Origin: Liolophura sinensis
Lineage: Eukaryota; Mollusca; Polyplacophora; Chitonida; Chitonidae
DNA length: 64,000 nucleotides
Assembly: GCF_032854445.1 (NCBI RefSeq)
Contig: NC_088301.1
Coordinates: forward strand, 22,995,808 to 23,059,807
Reading direction: 5' to 3'
The position numbers and the translations under genes are program-made. The notes under the pieces are model-generated. The model was not told where the DNA came from and did no database searches. It saw only the letters and a list, made by a program, of their open reading frames with translations. Positions 43,830 to 55,890 of the stretch are shown piece by piece. Numbering within the stretch: the stretch's first letter is position 1; each line of letters begins with the position of its first letter.

Positions 43830-44895
43830 CCTTTGACTGACCAATATTGCATACTGTGGGCCAAATTCTCTTCCCTGACCAATATAGCATACTCTGGGCC
43901 AAATTCTCTTCCCTCACAAACATAGCATACTGTGGGTCAAAGTATCTTCCCTGACCAATATAGCATACTGTGGGCCTAATTCTTTTCCCTGACCAATATA
44001 GCATACCTTGGGCCAAATTCTCTTCCCTGACCAATATAGCATACTGTGGACCAAATTCTCTTCCCTGACCAACGTAGCATACTGTGGGTCAAATTCTCTT
44101 CCCTCACAAACATAGCATACTGTGGGTCAAAGTATCTTCCCTGACCAATATAGCATACTGTGGGTCAAATTCTCTTCTCTGACCAATATAGCATACTGTG
44201 GGCCAAATTCTCTTCCCTCACAAACATAGCATACTGTGGGTCAAAGTATCTTCCCTGACCAATATAGCATACTGTGGGCCAAATTCTCTTCCCTGACCAA
44301 CGTAGCATACTGTGGGCCTAATTCTCTTCCCTGACCAATATAGTATACTGTGGGTCAAATTCTCTTTCCTGACCAATATAGCATACTGTGGGTCAAATTC
44401 TCTTCCCTGACCAACGTAGCATACTGTGGGTCAAATTCTCTTCCCTCACAAACATAGCATACTGTGGGTCAAAGTATCTTCCCTGACCAATATAGCATAC
44501 TGTGGGCCTAATTCTCTTCCCTGACCAATATAGCATACTCTGGGCCAAATTCTCTTCCCTCACAAACATAGCATACTGTGGGTCAAAGTATCTTCCCTGA
44601 CCAATATAGCATACTGTGGGTCAAATTCTCTTCTCTGACCAATATAGCATACTGTGGGTCAAATTCTCTTTTCTGACCAATATTGCATACTGTGGGTCAA
44701 ATTCTCTTCTCTGACCAATATAGCATACTGTGGGCCAAATTCTCTTCCCTGACCAATATAGCATACTGTGGGTCAAAGTATCTTCCCTGACCAATATAGC
44801 ATACTGTGGGTCAAATTCTCTTCCCTGACCAACGTAGCATACTGTGAGCCAAATTCTCTTCCCTCACAAACATAGCATACTGTGGGTCAAATTCT
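43830..44895 (-). repeat. 38-bp satellite with two alternating unit types
   Basis: About 28 units. Type A carries CTGACCAATATAGCATACTG; type B carries CTCACAAACATAGCATACTG and is usually followed by TGGGTCAAAGTATCTTCC. Type B recurs at multiples of the 38-bp unit, giving a higher-order pattern. Strand is arbitrary. Confidence 0.9.
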
Positions 44896-44959
44896 ACTGA
44901 GTCATAAGTACTACACTTTCTGTAAAATTTGCCGAACGGGAATACTCGCCTGTTGATTT

Positions 44960-45196
44960 GAAGTCTCTGAGCTCCCTTTTTTTGTGATTTGTCACACCAT
45001 GATCCTTGTTATGCCAGCCACAAGTGCAACAAGCGAAAGGTTCTTCTCTGCTCTCCGCAGGCTAAAAACATACCTGCGGTCCACCGTGACACAGTCTAGA
45101 TTAAAGGATTATACAGACAACATTGATATCAAAACTGCAGTCAATCACTTGGTTGAACTGTCAGACTATAGGCAATCAATCTTTGGAAAGTATTGA
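44960..45196 (+). pseudogene. hAT transposase C-terminal remnant
   Basis: The frame ending at 45196 reads LVMPATSATSERFFSALRRL and KTYLRSTVTQSRL, the hAT dimerisation domain, then TDNIDIKTAVNHLVELSDYR and SIFGKY. The usual NLMxLHVHK segment between is missing (KDY remains), so there is an internal deletion. The rest of the transposase is not found in the preceding 1 kb, which is satellite. Confidence 0.85.
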
Positions 45197-45199
45197 TAG

Positions 45200-46075
45200 C
45201 CTAAATCGATCGGCAAGTAATTATAACAGCGTAATTATTTCTAATTGTGTGACAATCATGCGTCCACTCAGTGCAAACCTGTGTCAGAAAAGAGCCAGTT
45301 TCTGTAGGGCGAATACCAGTCCTTACAAGTCCGGTTCTCCGACTCGTTCTGTCTTTTCAATATACTACATTACTATTATATAGCTGGTTTCATGGGCAGC
45401 AGCCTGCACGCCTGCTTCAAAATATAGTAGGCCTACCACAACGTCATAGCCATAAATTCGCGGTGGAAGTTATTGGCTTCATACGCATTTGGAGTTTGAA
45501 AAAAAAAAACACAATCTCTATTCATCTATAGGTACTGGATAATTTGTCATCACTCTTGTTCTGCTTCTGTTTCTTTTTCAATGTGTTTTTTTTATTGCCC
45601 CGGCCATGGTCGAGGTAGCGGTGACGGTTCCACCGCCCATGAACATATATCATTCTCACCTGTTACGCTCTTGTTTCACGCATACACAAAAACATTTTCA
45701 AGCTGTGCAAAGACACATCATTCTCTCCTCTTACACAACTGTGTTTGTGAAATATCTCTTTGCTTTTCAGCACGACTGTAGACAGAGACAGAACAAAAGT
45801 ATACACCGACCGGGCTGATTTGTTTTAAGCCTACAATGCTTCCCATAGTTTTAATATAAAATATCGCACTTTTTATTAAACCGATACAAAACGTCCTTGG
45901 ACCAACTGACTGCCTACCAGCTTCTACAGCTAAATGTTTCCAAGTACATGCATTTAGATAACTTACTACCATATTCCTGTTTAATCTTCATATGATTACG
46001 CATGCTATCTGTTAAGTCAGCTGAATGTCTTCTATTTTGCTCGATTTGTTCGATTTGATATATAGGCCTACATTA
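45200..46075. other. Gene-free stretch
   Basis: Nothing recognised. Open frames of 60-90 codons here overlap one another on both strands and lack protein-like features. Confidence 0.4.
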
Positions 46076-46079
46076 CTGA

Positions 46080-46330
46080 CTGTCTCATTTCTAGGCGGAA
46101 ATCTCATATAAACAAACTTTGCGGTTACTGGATCACTGCTTGTCTTGTTAACCCGGACGTGGGGTTTGCTACAACCCCACTCTGCCGCAGTCTCTCAGAC
46201 CTGGCACGTAAGAATTATGGCCCGGGCTTGTGCGGGACGACGATACAAATTATGACCAGGCAGAGCGTCCCGCATCGTAATAATTACGCGCATGCGTACT
46301 GTACGGCGCGAGATATAAGGATTACGCCCA
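46080..46330 (+). repeat. Inverted repeat, left arm
   Basis: Matches the reverse complement of 51605-51855 over about 250 bp, e.g. GCGGAAATCTCATATAA and GCACGTAAGAATTATG against GCGCGTAAGAATTACG. Both arms keep an open frame with similar residues (ARKNYGPGLCGTTIQI and ARKNYDPDWHGTTIRI). It contains the palindrome CGTAATAATTACG. Confidence 0.8.
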
Positions 46331-46479
46331 GAGATGTAAGATGATATACCCATAATGTTTGAACCATTGTAGATTGAATAAGCCTGGTCTTGTTGTATTC
46401 ATCATGCAGGGTCTTGAATTTATCTCGCAAATGTTAAATATACACCTGCTGGAGGTAAATAGGCAGTCAAGCGGAAAGC

Positions 46480-46690
46480 CGTTACCGGTATCCTACAATG
46501 CTAGCCAATTAGGGCCTGTCCTGCAATGAATTCCGTGTTCAGCGAATTAGACTGTGTTCTCGGCTATTGCCGGTAACATAATATCGTTTTAGATAAGCAA
46601 AGAAATTACACTCGCACAGACACATCTGAACAGTTCGGTCAACCAAAAAACAGTTTATAGGCTAGGTACAATTAACCCGGCGTAAAGAAA
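46480..46690 (+). repeat. 210-bp direct repeat, copy 1
   Basis: Shares CAATTAGGGCCTGTCCTGC or AGCTAGGGCCTGTCCTGC, GGTAACATAATATCGTTTTA and TTTATAGGCTAGGTACAATT with 47085-47290; roughly 85% alike by eye. Confidence 0.85.
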
Positions 46691-47084
46691 TCGGACATAA
46701 ATACAGACATTATAGTCCCTTAAATCTGGCTAAATGAATGATAAGTAATTATCTTGAAGATGAATTCTTAACCAGCGGCCTTCACTACCAAGAAAACAGA
46801 TGATACGGCTAAATAGGTGACCTTCCTAGAAACAGTATTCCACCTACATATAAACATGAAGTCACTGGGGTTAACTTACAAATGTGTTAAAATATTCATT
46901 CGAACTGGTTGACGTTCTTACAGATATGTTAAAATATTCATTCGAACTGGTTTAAGTTATCTTCAAGTACAAAGTTTTCTACTAGTCTAGTTCACAAATT
47001 CTATCTCCCTTCCATTCGCAATCTTTAGCAACATATTAGTTCCACATAATTAGATAACAGATTATGTGGAAATAAAACCATTAC

Positions 47085-47290
47085 AGGTAGCCTACAATGC
47101 TGGCCAGCTAGGGCCTGTCCTGCAATGAATTCCGCGCGCAGTGAATAAGACTGTGTTCTTGGGTATTGCCGGTAACATAATATCGTTTTAGATAAGGAAA
47201 GAATTTGTACTTGCACAGACACATTTGAACGGCTCGGTCAACCAAAAGACGGTTTATAGGCTAGGTACAATTTTAACCTGGCGCACAAGC
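47085..47290 (+). repeat. 210-bp direct repeat, copy 2
   Basis: Partner of 46480-46690, about 600 bases away. No terminal motif, target duplication or coding sequence links the two, so a segmental duplication is as likely as a mobile element. Confidence 0.85.
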
Positions 47291-47299
47291 CGGTCTGCC

Positions 47300-49590
47300 G
47301 AAGACTGTTCACTGATGCTCGACCCGTGCTACTGTGTTGTTCATAAGAAATCATGTTGTCGTTGTCACGCTGATCAGTACATACATTTAATTTAAGTGCG
47401 GTAACATTTCCATTCAAGGTGATTCTATAATCCTTGCGATATAAACGCAAGAGTCAGAATGTCAACACTCTCTATAAGTGTTAAGCTGATAAATCGTGTT
47501 AAATATTGTAAAATGTGATTGCCCACACCTTAAAACTATTAAATCGAGTAATGACTAAATGAAAGGTACATAATGTTACATTAAAAGACTTTAAACATAA
47601 AATGCCTTATATACACAAAAGAAGTGTTGCTTGACGTAAGATAATGGTACATTACTGCACTGTCTCTTTATATAAACTGTTAATTTTTTCTTCCGCCGCA
47701 GAAGGCTTAACCTAGCATTCTGGATGTTTTCTCACCTCCACCACTGTCACCATGTTGGAATTAGCATGATTAAATTTATATACAGCATTTTAATTTTAGG
47801 AAAGTATTCAGTTTAAAACCAAATCAATGTATCAGAGTGGCAGCAGGTTTGAATATTTTCTTATAATGTAGTGCAGTATTCAACATGAAACTCACAACAA
47901 CAGAACTGAGCCAATGTGACACGGCTCAGCGATATGTAGTACTGCATGGTTCTAGACTGCACTGTACCATGCGGCGTCTACAAAGTGCTGACATGAAACA
48001 GCCCACACGGCACTGAACACCACCATACAGATCCATCTGAACAAAAGATGTCCATTGCTGTTTAGTATATGGTTGATATTCTAGGGCGTGAGGAGAATGC
48101 AAATGTCTGAATCTCTATGCAGACTGATGATGATGATGGCTGTAGTTTTATGGCGACGAGCTCCATTCTATTAAATAATGTGCGCCAAGCCATTGGTATA
48201 TATGTTCAACACAACATATCCATTATAGCTACACCAACCCTGACGAAAAATACAACGAAATATCTGTTTGTACGTGTTCTTAACACTTTTGTATAAATAA
48301 AACTAATCTAGTGGTACAGCTGGTACATTTAGACGATGAAAATAATTTCCAACGACAAATCAGTTGAGTTGTTATTTCCATTTCATATATTTTCCATACA
48401 CGAGGACAGTCTTATATTTAAAATACACAGGACTTACAAGTATAAATGAAAACCATTAGGCTGACTCCACAATTCACCTGATGGATTATAATGATACATA
48501 ATTCATCCCCACATACTATAACTACACAGATTGTGACCTATACCAAATTAGACTAAACCATTCAAAAGCAAAATAAGAAACAAAATCACCCATAACCATG
48601 AAAATAACCGTCATTATGAATCTACTAAAGACACACGTACATGGGCAGGGTATATAACTGGACTGGATATAACTAAGTAAAACATAATCAATGTCTCCCA
48701 TGCGAACAGGTGTATATTATGTGCATACTGGTATACCTTAATAAAGATGTACAACACTCATACGCTGTGAACCACAGTTAATAGGGCCTACCCATATGTT
48801 ACCTACTAGACGAAACAGAAAATCTTGAATATGTTAAATTGATCTCATATACACATACATGGCATGACCTGATCTAAGCTTAGATAGAACTTAATTTTGG
48901 CCACCAATATAAGACGTTCCAACGTTTAGATAGTTTCAGCACCTTGATAAATAAGTATGGACCCATGGTACTAAAATTTCTGGCACCTAGTTAGAAAGAA
49001 GGCCAGAACTTGGAAACTATTTTGACGGATTGATCCCCTATGGAGATACGTAAACCCTAAAGAAAAGTGTCCGGAATGCAGTTTAAAGAACAAAACATTA
49101 GCATGGAAACGAGACCAGAATGACAGACCGGCTAAGTATATAGACATGAAGGATTATCCCGGAGTCGGCTACAAGGGCCGGGTAAATTGAACCATGTAAC
49201 ATACACGTTCATCATAAACTACTGCATGGACACCCATCAAGAACACTTACTAAATAAATCGCGTCTCAAACTACTCAGAAATGATAATATACTATATAAA
49301 CTGTTTTTACATCATTGGTTCGATATCAACGAGCTCACTAAAGAAGAACGCGACCGAGATCGCTCGGCTGGGAAGTCGTATTGTTCGAATTACGTGACCA
49401 CAACGGCAAGACGATTTGTGTCGGTAACCAACTGAAAATGGCCTCCGTGGTCAACTATTCCGGCCTATTCAAGAAGCAGACCAGAAATTATTTCTGGATG
49501 AGCCTATATATTGATAGATATGGTTTTTCACATTAGTTTCCTTTGTGGATGTTAATTTACAATAATTTCTGCCTTGCTGAAACTTACATA
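47300..49590. other. Gene-free stretch inside the inverted-repeat interval
   Basis: AT-rich with no exon, SINE or array recognised. An open frame at 49187-49435 (82 codons) has no similarity I can name. Confidence 0.4.
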
Positions 49591-49594
49591 CAGC

Positions 49595-49878
49595 CTGTCG
49601 GTCATTGCGTCTTTACGCCGGACCTAAGAGATCTATCGAGAAAGTTTACTGCAGAGGCATTAACGTATAAAGCTCGTTATCGAGAAGTTGATCTGCGGCA
49701 TCCTGAAGAGGTGATCCCAATTCTTGCGCTTCTCCTGCTGCGCCCTGAGGAGACTACACGCCCTGGTCTGTTGCTGTTTGCTAGACTTGCGCAGATTAGT
49801 GATGCTCAGACGCTATCTGCTGTTTGTGGCTCTCCACAATTTCTTTTAACTGTGGATCAGTCAACCTTTAGCCGTTGA
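49595..49878 (+). CDS. Uncharacterised open frame, possible terminal exon
   Basis: Not recognised. After an acceptor-like CTTACATACAG at 49594 the frame reads HCVFTPDLRDLSRKF, HPEEVIPILALLLLRPEETT and onward, ending QFLLTVDQSTFSR at a TGA. It is more GC-rich and less repetitive than its surroundings, and amphipathic helices are plausible. No ATG suits it, so if real it would be a 3' exon. It may be chance. Confidence 0.25.
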
Positions 49879-49879
49879 C

Positions 49880-51600
49880 ATACACGTCAACGGACACCTC
49901 GATGTTTTTACGCGAAATCTGGATATATTTGCAGAATTGTATGGATGACTTCGGCATTGCTTTCTTGGATGTTTTGCCTGCTGAGTCAATAGACTTCAAG
50001 AAAAAGAACTCTGATTAATATTAATACATCGCAGCGTGCATAATTAGGAGTAGATATTTTGCGAAGCTCTACATGTGACATTGTTTCTCACAAAAAATTA
50101 TACAATCATAATAAGATAAATGTTAAATGTTTCATTTTAACTATACAATTGTTTTTGTGTGAACATTTTTCTGATGTGAACAGGAATGTCATCTGAAAGC
50201 TGATCGCCTCCCTGGATGCCGAACACCAGACCGGGTCAAGGAATTAACCTTAATCTTGGCGCAAATTGTAAAACAGATTGAAATTTAGGATGGGTCCACG
50301 AGTGAACTATAATCATGGGATGAGATAAGTTGTTTTGCCCTCCGCCTTTTCAGATCCCCATTATTTACTCATTACATGGTAATGAACGTGTTAAACTTCT
50401 TAATGGTAGAAGCAGTAAACCAATTATGGCATCAAATTATACCACACAGTTTTAGCAATTTGTGTCTTAGGTAGGATATCAATCTAGTCTAGTTTTCCTT
50501 ACAGAAATGGGAATGTTTGGTATCTGTTTCATCTTATGGGAATAAGATATTAGCTCGGCGCATTGAAGTGACGTGACATAAGCATGGCCTGCATGAATCG
50601 CAGAATGACGCTCACCCCTGCACACCACTAGGACAGGTTGAAATGTGTAATATTTTGTGAATATGGTGACAGGGTGTTATTGTAATATGACTAAGCACAT
50701 GACCTTGAAATATTTATTATTAATTTTATCACCCAAACGTAACACACTTAAAGACATGTCAGAATGAGATAAGTCCTGTTCTCAATTTTCTCTAGTTCTG
50801 TGGGAATACAGTAATTGTTATAGTACATGTATTGTAGACGTTATTAATAAATATTTCCAGCAGACGTCAATTTATGTACTGCACAGCAGTTTGGATGAGG
50901 TTGACAGGAAAAAAATTTTCTTTTATTTCTGGAAACTATGCACAAACTATGATTTGATCTCTAGACCTCCGTTCGACCTTAAACTGATTCGATTTTACAC
51001 AACTTGCAGTCGATATCAAAGTGTTTGGGGATATATTTGTTACATTCAGCGTGTGAACTATAAGTTTAGCGGACATGTGTATGGAGAAACGACTGCATAA
51101 ATATACGCTGTTCATTCAAACTTTTTAAAAACCATAACACGTGTTGTTTCAATATAGGTAATGTTCCTGCATGTAGATTAGTTTGTCTGATGACCTATTA
51201 TATCTTATACATGTACGCACATCTATAATGTTTGCTTTCATGAAAAACATATAGGTTCTGTGCTGTATTTCTCCTCTAAAAGTAAACTTTCAGATATGTA
51301 TCTTTGATTTCTGGTTACTCTTGTGGGTTTGATTGTAATGAACAGTGCCATGTTAAATATTTTTCCTTGTAGAAACACATGTACCTGTCATTCGCGGCCT
51401 AGTTTTATCTAGTTTTACAGTGAATTCAAGGTGTCTTGGGGGAAAGGTCATTTGTACTGGAAAATATCATTGCGCACCATGCTATCCACAACAATCTCTC
51501 CTGCTAGCGTAAATCGAGGTAATGTATTACGAATTCAAAGGATGGATATTGAGCAGTCTACACCGATAGTAGTTTAATCCGTTCAATATATTATTTGCGT
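49880..51600. other. Gene-free stretch
   Basis: No exon or named repeat found on either strand. Confidence 0.4.
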
Positions 51601-51604
51601 GGAT

Positions 51605-51855
51605 GCTAATGTCTCGTGCCGTATACTACGCATACGCGTAATTATTACGCCCCGGGTGCTAGACTTTTGGTCACAATTCGAATTGTCGTCCCGTGCCAGT
51701 CTGGGTCGTAATTCTTACGCGCCGGGTCTGAGTCATCGCGAGAAAGAATGGTTATAGCAAACCGTCTGCCCGTGTCAACAACACAAGTTGTGATACTGTC
51801 ACGGCAAAGTTCGCTTATATGAGATTTCCGCTCATGTAATGAGAAACGAGACGGT
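51605..51855 (-). repeat. Inverted repeat, right arm
   Basis: Reverse-complement partner of 46080-46330. The arms converge and enclose about 5.3 kb. Confidence 0.8.
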
Positions 51856-52460
51856 GTTTGGCACAAAATAACTCAAAGATCTGTAGTTCAATAACTTAGG
51901 ACTATTTGTAAACCATCATTTGTAAAAATCAAATGAATGTTCTTTCAGTTACGGTCTGCTGACCGTATGATGACCTTTCACTCACGTGATAGCGTTTAGC
52001 AGACGACAGTTGAAGACAGCAATCTCCCCGGATGCAGAGTCCACTCAGGTATTTCCTAGTCAGTCCCTATCAATGCGGAGAGTGAATTATGACAGTGACA
52101 ACATGGGAGTTCGGACGTTGTACTAGTCACTCAAGCCCTTGTCAGGATTTTCAGCGATGAATACAAAAATCATTAAAGGAGCGTAACGCCGTTACGTTGT
52201 TGTTACAATGTAACATGCCGCTCTCTAATTCAATTCGAAAACAGAAACGAACTGAACCAGCCAGTCTTCATCACTATAGAATGGTTTAAAACAACTGGTC
52301 ATAATTCAATCCTATGAACATCATTTTGGGGGCGTTATTCTTTTCCATGGCTTCATAGATATCTCAAGACAGAGTGTGGGTGACCAGCAAACCTTACGTC
52401 CGAATCTCTGAGCGGGAAACGTCAAATCACGATGTGCGCAAGAATAGCTTGCGAATTTTA

Positions 52461-53681
52461 CTAGTCAATACGTGTAGCATTTCCAACCTGTCTCTGTGTG
52501 ACACGGTCAAGCACGGAATGCGCATCCGTGGATAGGTCCTCGATGAGCTTATCTAAAAAATAGTACGTCGTGCCAAAGGAGGTTGCCGCATTCACAACTG
52601 ACCCAATAAAAGGAATCCATTTTAAAAATTTCCTTGGACAGTTTTTTAAGGCTTGCTTCAAAATGATTCCTTTTATTGTGGATGTTATTCCACCCCGTGC
52701 CAATAAGATACTTCTCGATTTAATGATGGCGTCTTTGTAATAGTCGACTGTAGTTCCGGTTCTCTCCGCCAAGTGCGTCATAGAATCGTCGTCTAAGCCC
52801 AACTGCTCCAGGTAAAACTTTGTCTCGAAGACAAGTAAAGTGATGTCCACACCAATATCCAAGCCCGGGATAGGTATCGCTCCACCCGCCGCAGAGAGAG
52901 TGGCAACTTTCCATATCCTAGATTTTAGAAAAGTTTTCTTCTCCTTGATGACACTGTGGCAGAAGGTTCCAAGTGTGAACACCATCGCCTGGGATTTGAG
53001 ATCGGGCAAAGTCATGAATATACTGTCCATGAGGATGGGAAACTCAAAGCTGTCTGGTTCGAAGTTTGATATCACATAAATCTGACAGTTTTTAAGTTTC
53101 AACGCTTTTAGGCTTCTATGAGCATCTGTTACTATTTTATGGCGAATCACTTCCGGATCTATCTCTGATTGATCTTCAATGGCTTCATCAAATTTCGTAC
53201 GCACAAAGAAGAAAGGTTTCTTGCGTTGTAGCAGCATCTCGGCAAGCCATCCATCGTGACTGGTAAAGCGACGATCTGAGAGGATGACGAAAAAATCATA
53301 TCTTTCCACACCAATTGCTTCCAGATAGTATTCCTTTGGGTAGCGGAGTGTGCCAACGCCGGGCAAATCCCAGAAGATGACTTTAGAGTTAAACGGGTGC
53401 GGGTAGGGTGTAGGTTCTGTGGTAGTCTCCACGACCCCGACAGGGGCGGCCCCTTCATCATCACCGTTCAAGTTCCTCACAGTGTTGATAAAACTGGACT
53501 TGCCCACCCCTGCCTCGCCCACGATACCTACGTTAATGGCAACTTCCTTCCATTGTTCAATTTTGTGTTTAAGATACGTCGATAGGTTGGACACGCCATG
53601 TTTCTGCACGTACTCCATAGCTTCTTTGGCATCCTCCTTCTCAATCACCTGAAAATCACGTTGTGGGTTTGCGACTGCCAT
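52461..53681 (-). CDS. Immunity-related GTPase (IRG family), full length
   Basis: 406 codons in a single coding exon, the usual IRG size. The family consists of dynamin-like GTPases that in vertebrates act on pathogen vacuoles and membranes; the role in invertebrates is not established. N-terminal helices at 1-47; G1 GEAGVGKSS at 55-63 (a GKS-type P-loop); Thr cluster TTT at 86-88; G3 DLPGVG at 105-110; G4 RTKFD at 161-165. The helical C-terminal half includes a hydrophobic GGAIPIPGLDIGVDITLLVF that may touch membrane. The ATG sits in ACCATGG. An acceptor-like TTTCATGTAG on minus just upstream (about 53760) suggests a 5'UTR intron. Closest named relatives are IRGC/IIGP5-like proteins. Confidence 0.94.
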   Translation of the reverse strand: MAVANPQRDFQVIEKEDAKEAMEYVQKHGVSNLSTYLKHKIEQWKEVAINVGIVGEAGVGKSSFINTVRNLNGDDEGAAPVGVVETTTEPTPYPHPFNSKVIFWDLPGVGTLRYPKEYYLEAIGVERYDFFVILSDRRFTSHDGWLAEMLLQRKKPFFFVRTKFDEAIEDQSEIDPEVIRHKIVTDAHRSLKALKLKNCQIYVISNFEPDSFEFPILMDSIFMTLPDLKSQAMVFTLGTFCHSVIKEKKTFLKSRIWKVATLSAAGGAIPIPGLDIGVDITLLVFETKFYLEQLGLDDDSMTHLAERTGTTVDYYKDAIIKSRSILLARGGITSTIKGIILKQALKNCPRKFLKWIPFIGSVVNAATSFGTTYYFLDKLIEDLSTDAHSVLDRVTQRQVGNATRID

Positions 53682-53889
53682 GGTATGTCTTTTCAGAAGG
53701 TGTACAAATCAAGTCTCTCCTCAAGTTTCCACGGTATGGCCAGATTCTCAGGAAATTTCCCTACATGAAACAAAATAAACAAGGCTTACATGTAACCCAA
53801 AATCTTGTCAATATAATTGTATTCAGGCTTTACAACTAATTGTGGATATTTACTTTCAGTTCACAAATTATATTTTTTCATGCGATTGA

Positions 53890-54830
53890 ACGGATAGTTT
53901 TGTTATTTAATGCAAGACGAGAGCCATTCTGATGTGGCAAGGAAACATGATAGAGGCTTAGGGAACCCACATCAACTTAATAATTCCCGTACGTATATAC
54001 TTAATCTCGCGAGGACTGTTACACTTTTCAACTATAAAAAGGCATAAGTACGTATTTTTTACACCTCCGATTGAGCCATTTCAATGATCAGTTTGAAATC
54101 GGCCGTGATCATGCAAGGAGCATGTTAAATAATATTCTATACCATTGTGGACAAGTTTTAATTCACTATCCTAGTCAGGGCCAGATTAATTGTGAGTGAA
54201 ACGAAGACGATAAACCGAACAATCGCAGTGTTGGATCTTTTTTTTTAATTAATCAAATGAGATATTTGGAATTTTACAATAGGAATTTTAGAAACGATGC
54301 GTCAACTTAATGTGGAAAATTTGCTAATGTCTCACAATGATTTCAGTTACTCTTTGAAACTTTGAAAGCGCAAAGCCCTCAAATTTTACGCTGTTCAAAT
54401 TTAGAACTTAAAAGTTTAAAATGTTTGAAACATTCACATCAACATTGTTTATGAAGAGTTCTTTCGAGGACACGACGGGATACTGTACTCATCCTTTAAT
54501 CTCTTTAAGGATCTTTATGTTACTTTTCTTTAGCTAAACTCTAGAACAAAACACGAAACACGCACAGTCCAGACATTTTAACAACGACATTTCTGTGTTA
54601 TGGACACAGTAAACTGACAGACAAGAAGTAATAAAGTGATGCAAATAAATTATTCGTAAATAGATTACATATTAATAGCCGAAACACTGGCAGACAACTG
54701 ACAAAACCTAGTGCTTCAAAGATAGCATTAATATATTATGTGGATGCTTAGTGTCACCATGGCGACGGTGAAAGCTGAAAAGGCTCTTTGCTATAAATTA
54801 ATGATGCCCAGTTGACTCAAGGTTAAAATG
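53890..54830. repeat. Duplicated non-coding block near the IRG gene, copy 1
   Basis: Matches 55085-55890 in the same order: TTTTCAACTATAAAAAGGCAT, then ATTTAGAACTT, then ATATTATGTGGATGCTTA. The copies are diverged, with indels. It lies just upstream of the full-length IRG gene. Confidence 0.75.
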
Positions 54831-54924
54831 AAAAGGCAGAATATACATAATAATGACCATTATGAATGTATATTAATGAGCTATGCAAAAGTGGTGAGGT
54901 TAATACGAGCCCAAGAGCACAAAG

Positions 54925-54943
54925 AGGGGGGGGGGGGGGGGGG
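54925..54943 (+). repeat. Poly-G run
   Basis: A near-pure run of about 18 Gs. It is prone to length error in assembly and could form a G-quadruplex. Confidence 0.9.
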
Positions 54944-55084
54944 GCACATGCCCTGCGAGGAGTTTGGAGTGATGAAACAATGCCATTCTTGTTATATGCA
55001 CTTATAATAACCACTCAAAATCAGCACTTTGCCAACATTGCTGATGGGGACACTTTTATTAATGATTTGTCATCCACCATTTTC

Positions 55085-55890
55085 TAAATTCAAATTCACT
55101 AACGTATACTTATCCCGCGAGAACAGTTTTCAACTATAAAAGGCATATAGTTTTTTTAAACTTCAGAGTCAGTCATTTGAACGATGTGTTCACAATCTGT
55201 CGTGAAGAGTGAATCGAATGCATGATATATCTAAAAATACAATAGGCATTTTATAGAAGATGGGCGAGTTAATTTGTTAATATAGCATTTCATTTTATTC
55301 TGTAACAGTCTGAAATCACAAAACCCCCAAACTGTTACGCTACTTAAATTTAGAACTTCATTTGAAGAAAAAAAAATGAAAAGGTAACCCTAAATTTATA
55401 AACAAATTGTTCATAACTTTAGGGTCATTTTAAAAAGAAAGATGGGGCTTCCGCGACCCTGGGCGTTAGCACGCGAGCACGGCCCAATGACCCAGGAGCC
55501 TTCCACCAATGCGGTCGCTCTGAGTTCAAGTCCAGCCAATGCTGGCTTCCTCGCCGACCATAGGTGGGAAGGTCTGTCAGCAACCTGTCTGTCAGCCCGG
55601 GATTTCCCCGGTCTCTGCAAGGTTTCCTCCCACCATAATGCTGGGCGGCCTCGTATAAAAGAAATTTTCTTCGGTACGGCGTAAAACTTCAATCAAGTAA
55701 ATAAATAAAACAAAGAGAGAACTTATAAACAGCTGTAAATCAATACAGCGTAAAGAGAATATATACATGTATCACCAGACGAAACACTGGAATACAATAT
55801 CCAAATGTCATTAACATATTATGTGGATGCTTATTGTCAGTAGTGAAAGGTGAGGAGGCTCTTCGTTACAACTTCATGATGTCGACGGGA
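55085..55890. repeat. Duplicated non-coding block near the IRG gene, copy 2
   Basis: Partner of 53890-54830, with TTTTCAACTATAAAAGGCAT and ATATTATGTGGATGCTTATT. It is interrupted by a SINE at 55445-55709, so the duplication is older than that insertion or the insertion is private to this copy. Confidence 0.75.
55445..55709 (+). mobile_element. SINE family A, full length
   Basis: Head GGGGCTTCCGCGACCCTGGG, B-box-like GAGTTCAAGTCC, complete body and the AATCAAGTAAATAAATAAA tail. Confidence 0.92.

Noticed and set aside
46480-47290. Direct repeats as terminal repeats of a retroelement
   Set aside because: No conserved ends, primer-binding site, target duplication or coding sequence between them; too little evidence for such a call.
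53159-53652. Open frames of 77 and 101 codons overlapping the IRG gene
   Set aside because: They are shadows of the IRG coding frame, with no independent support.
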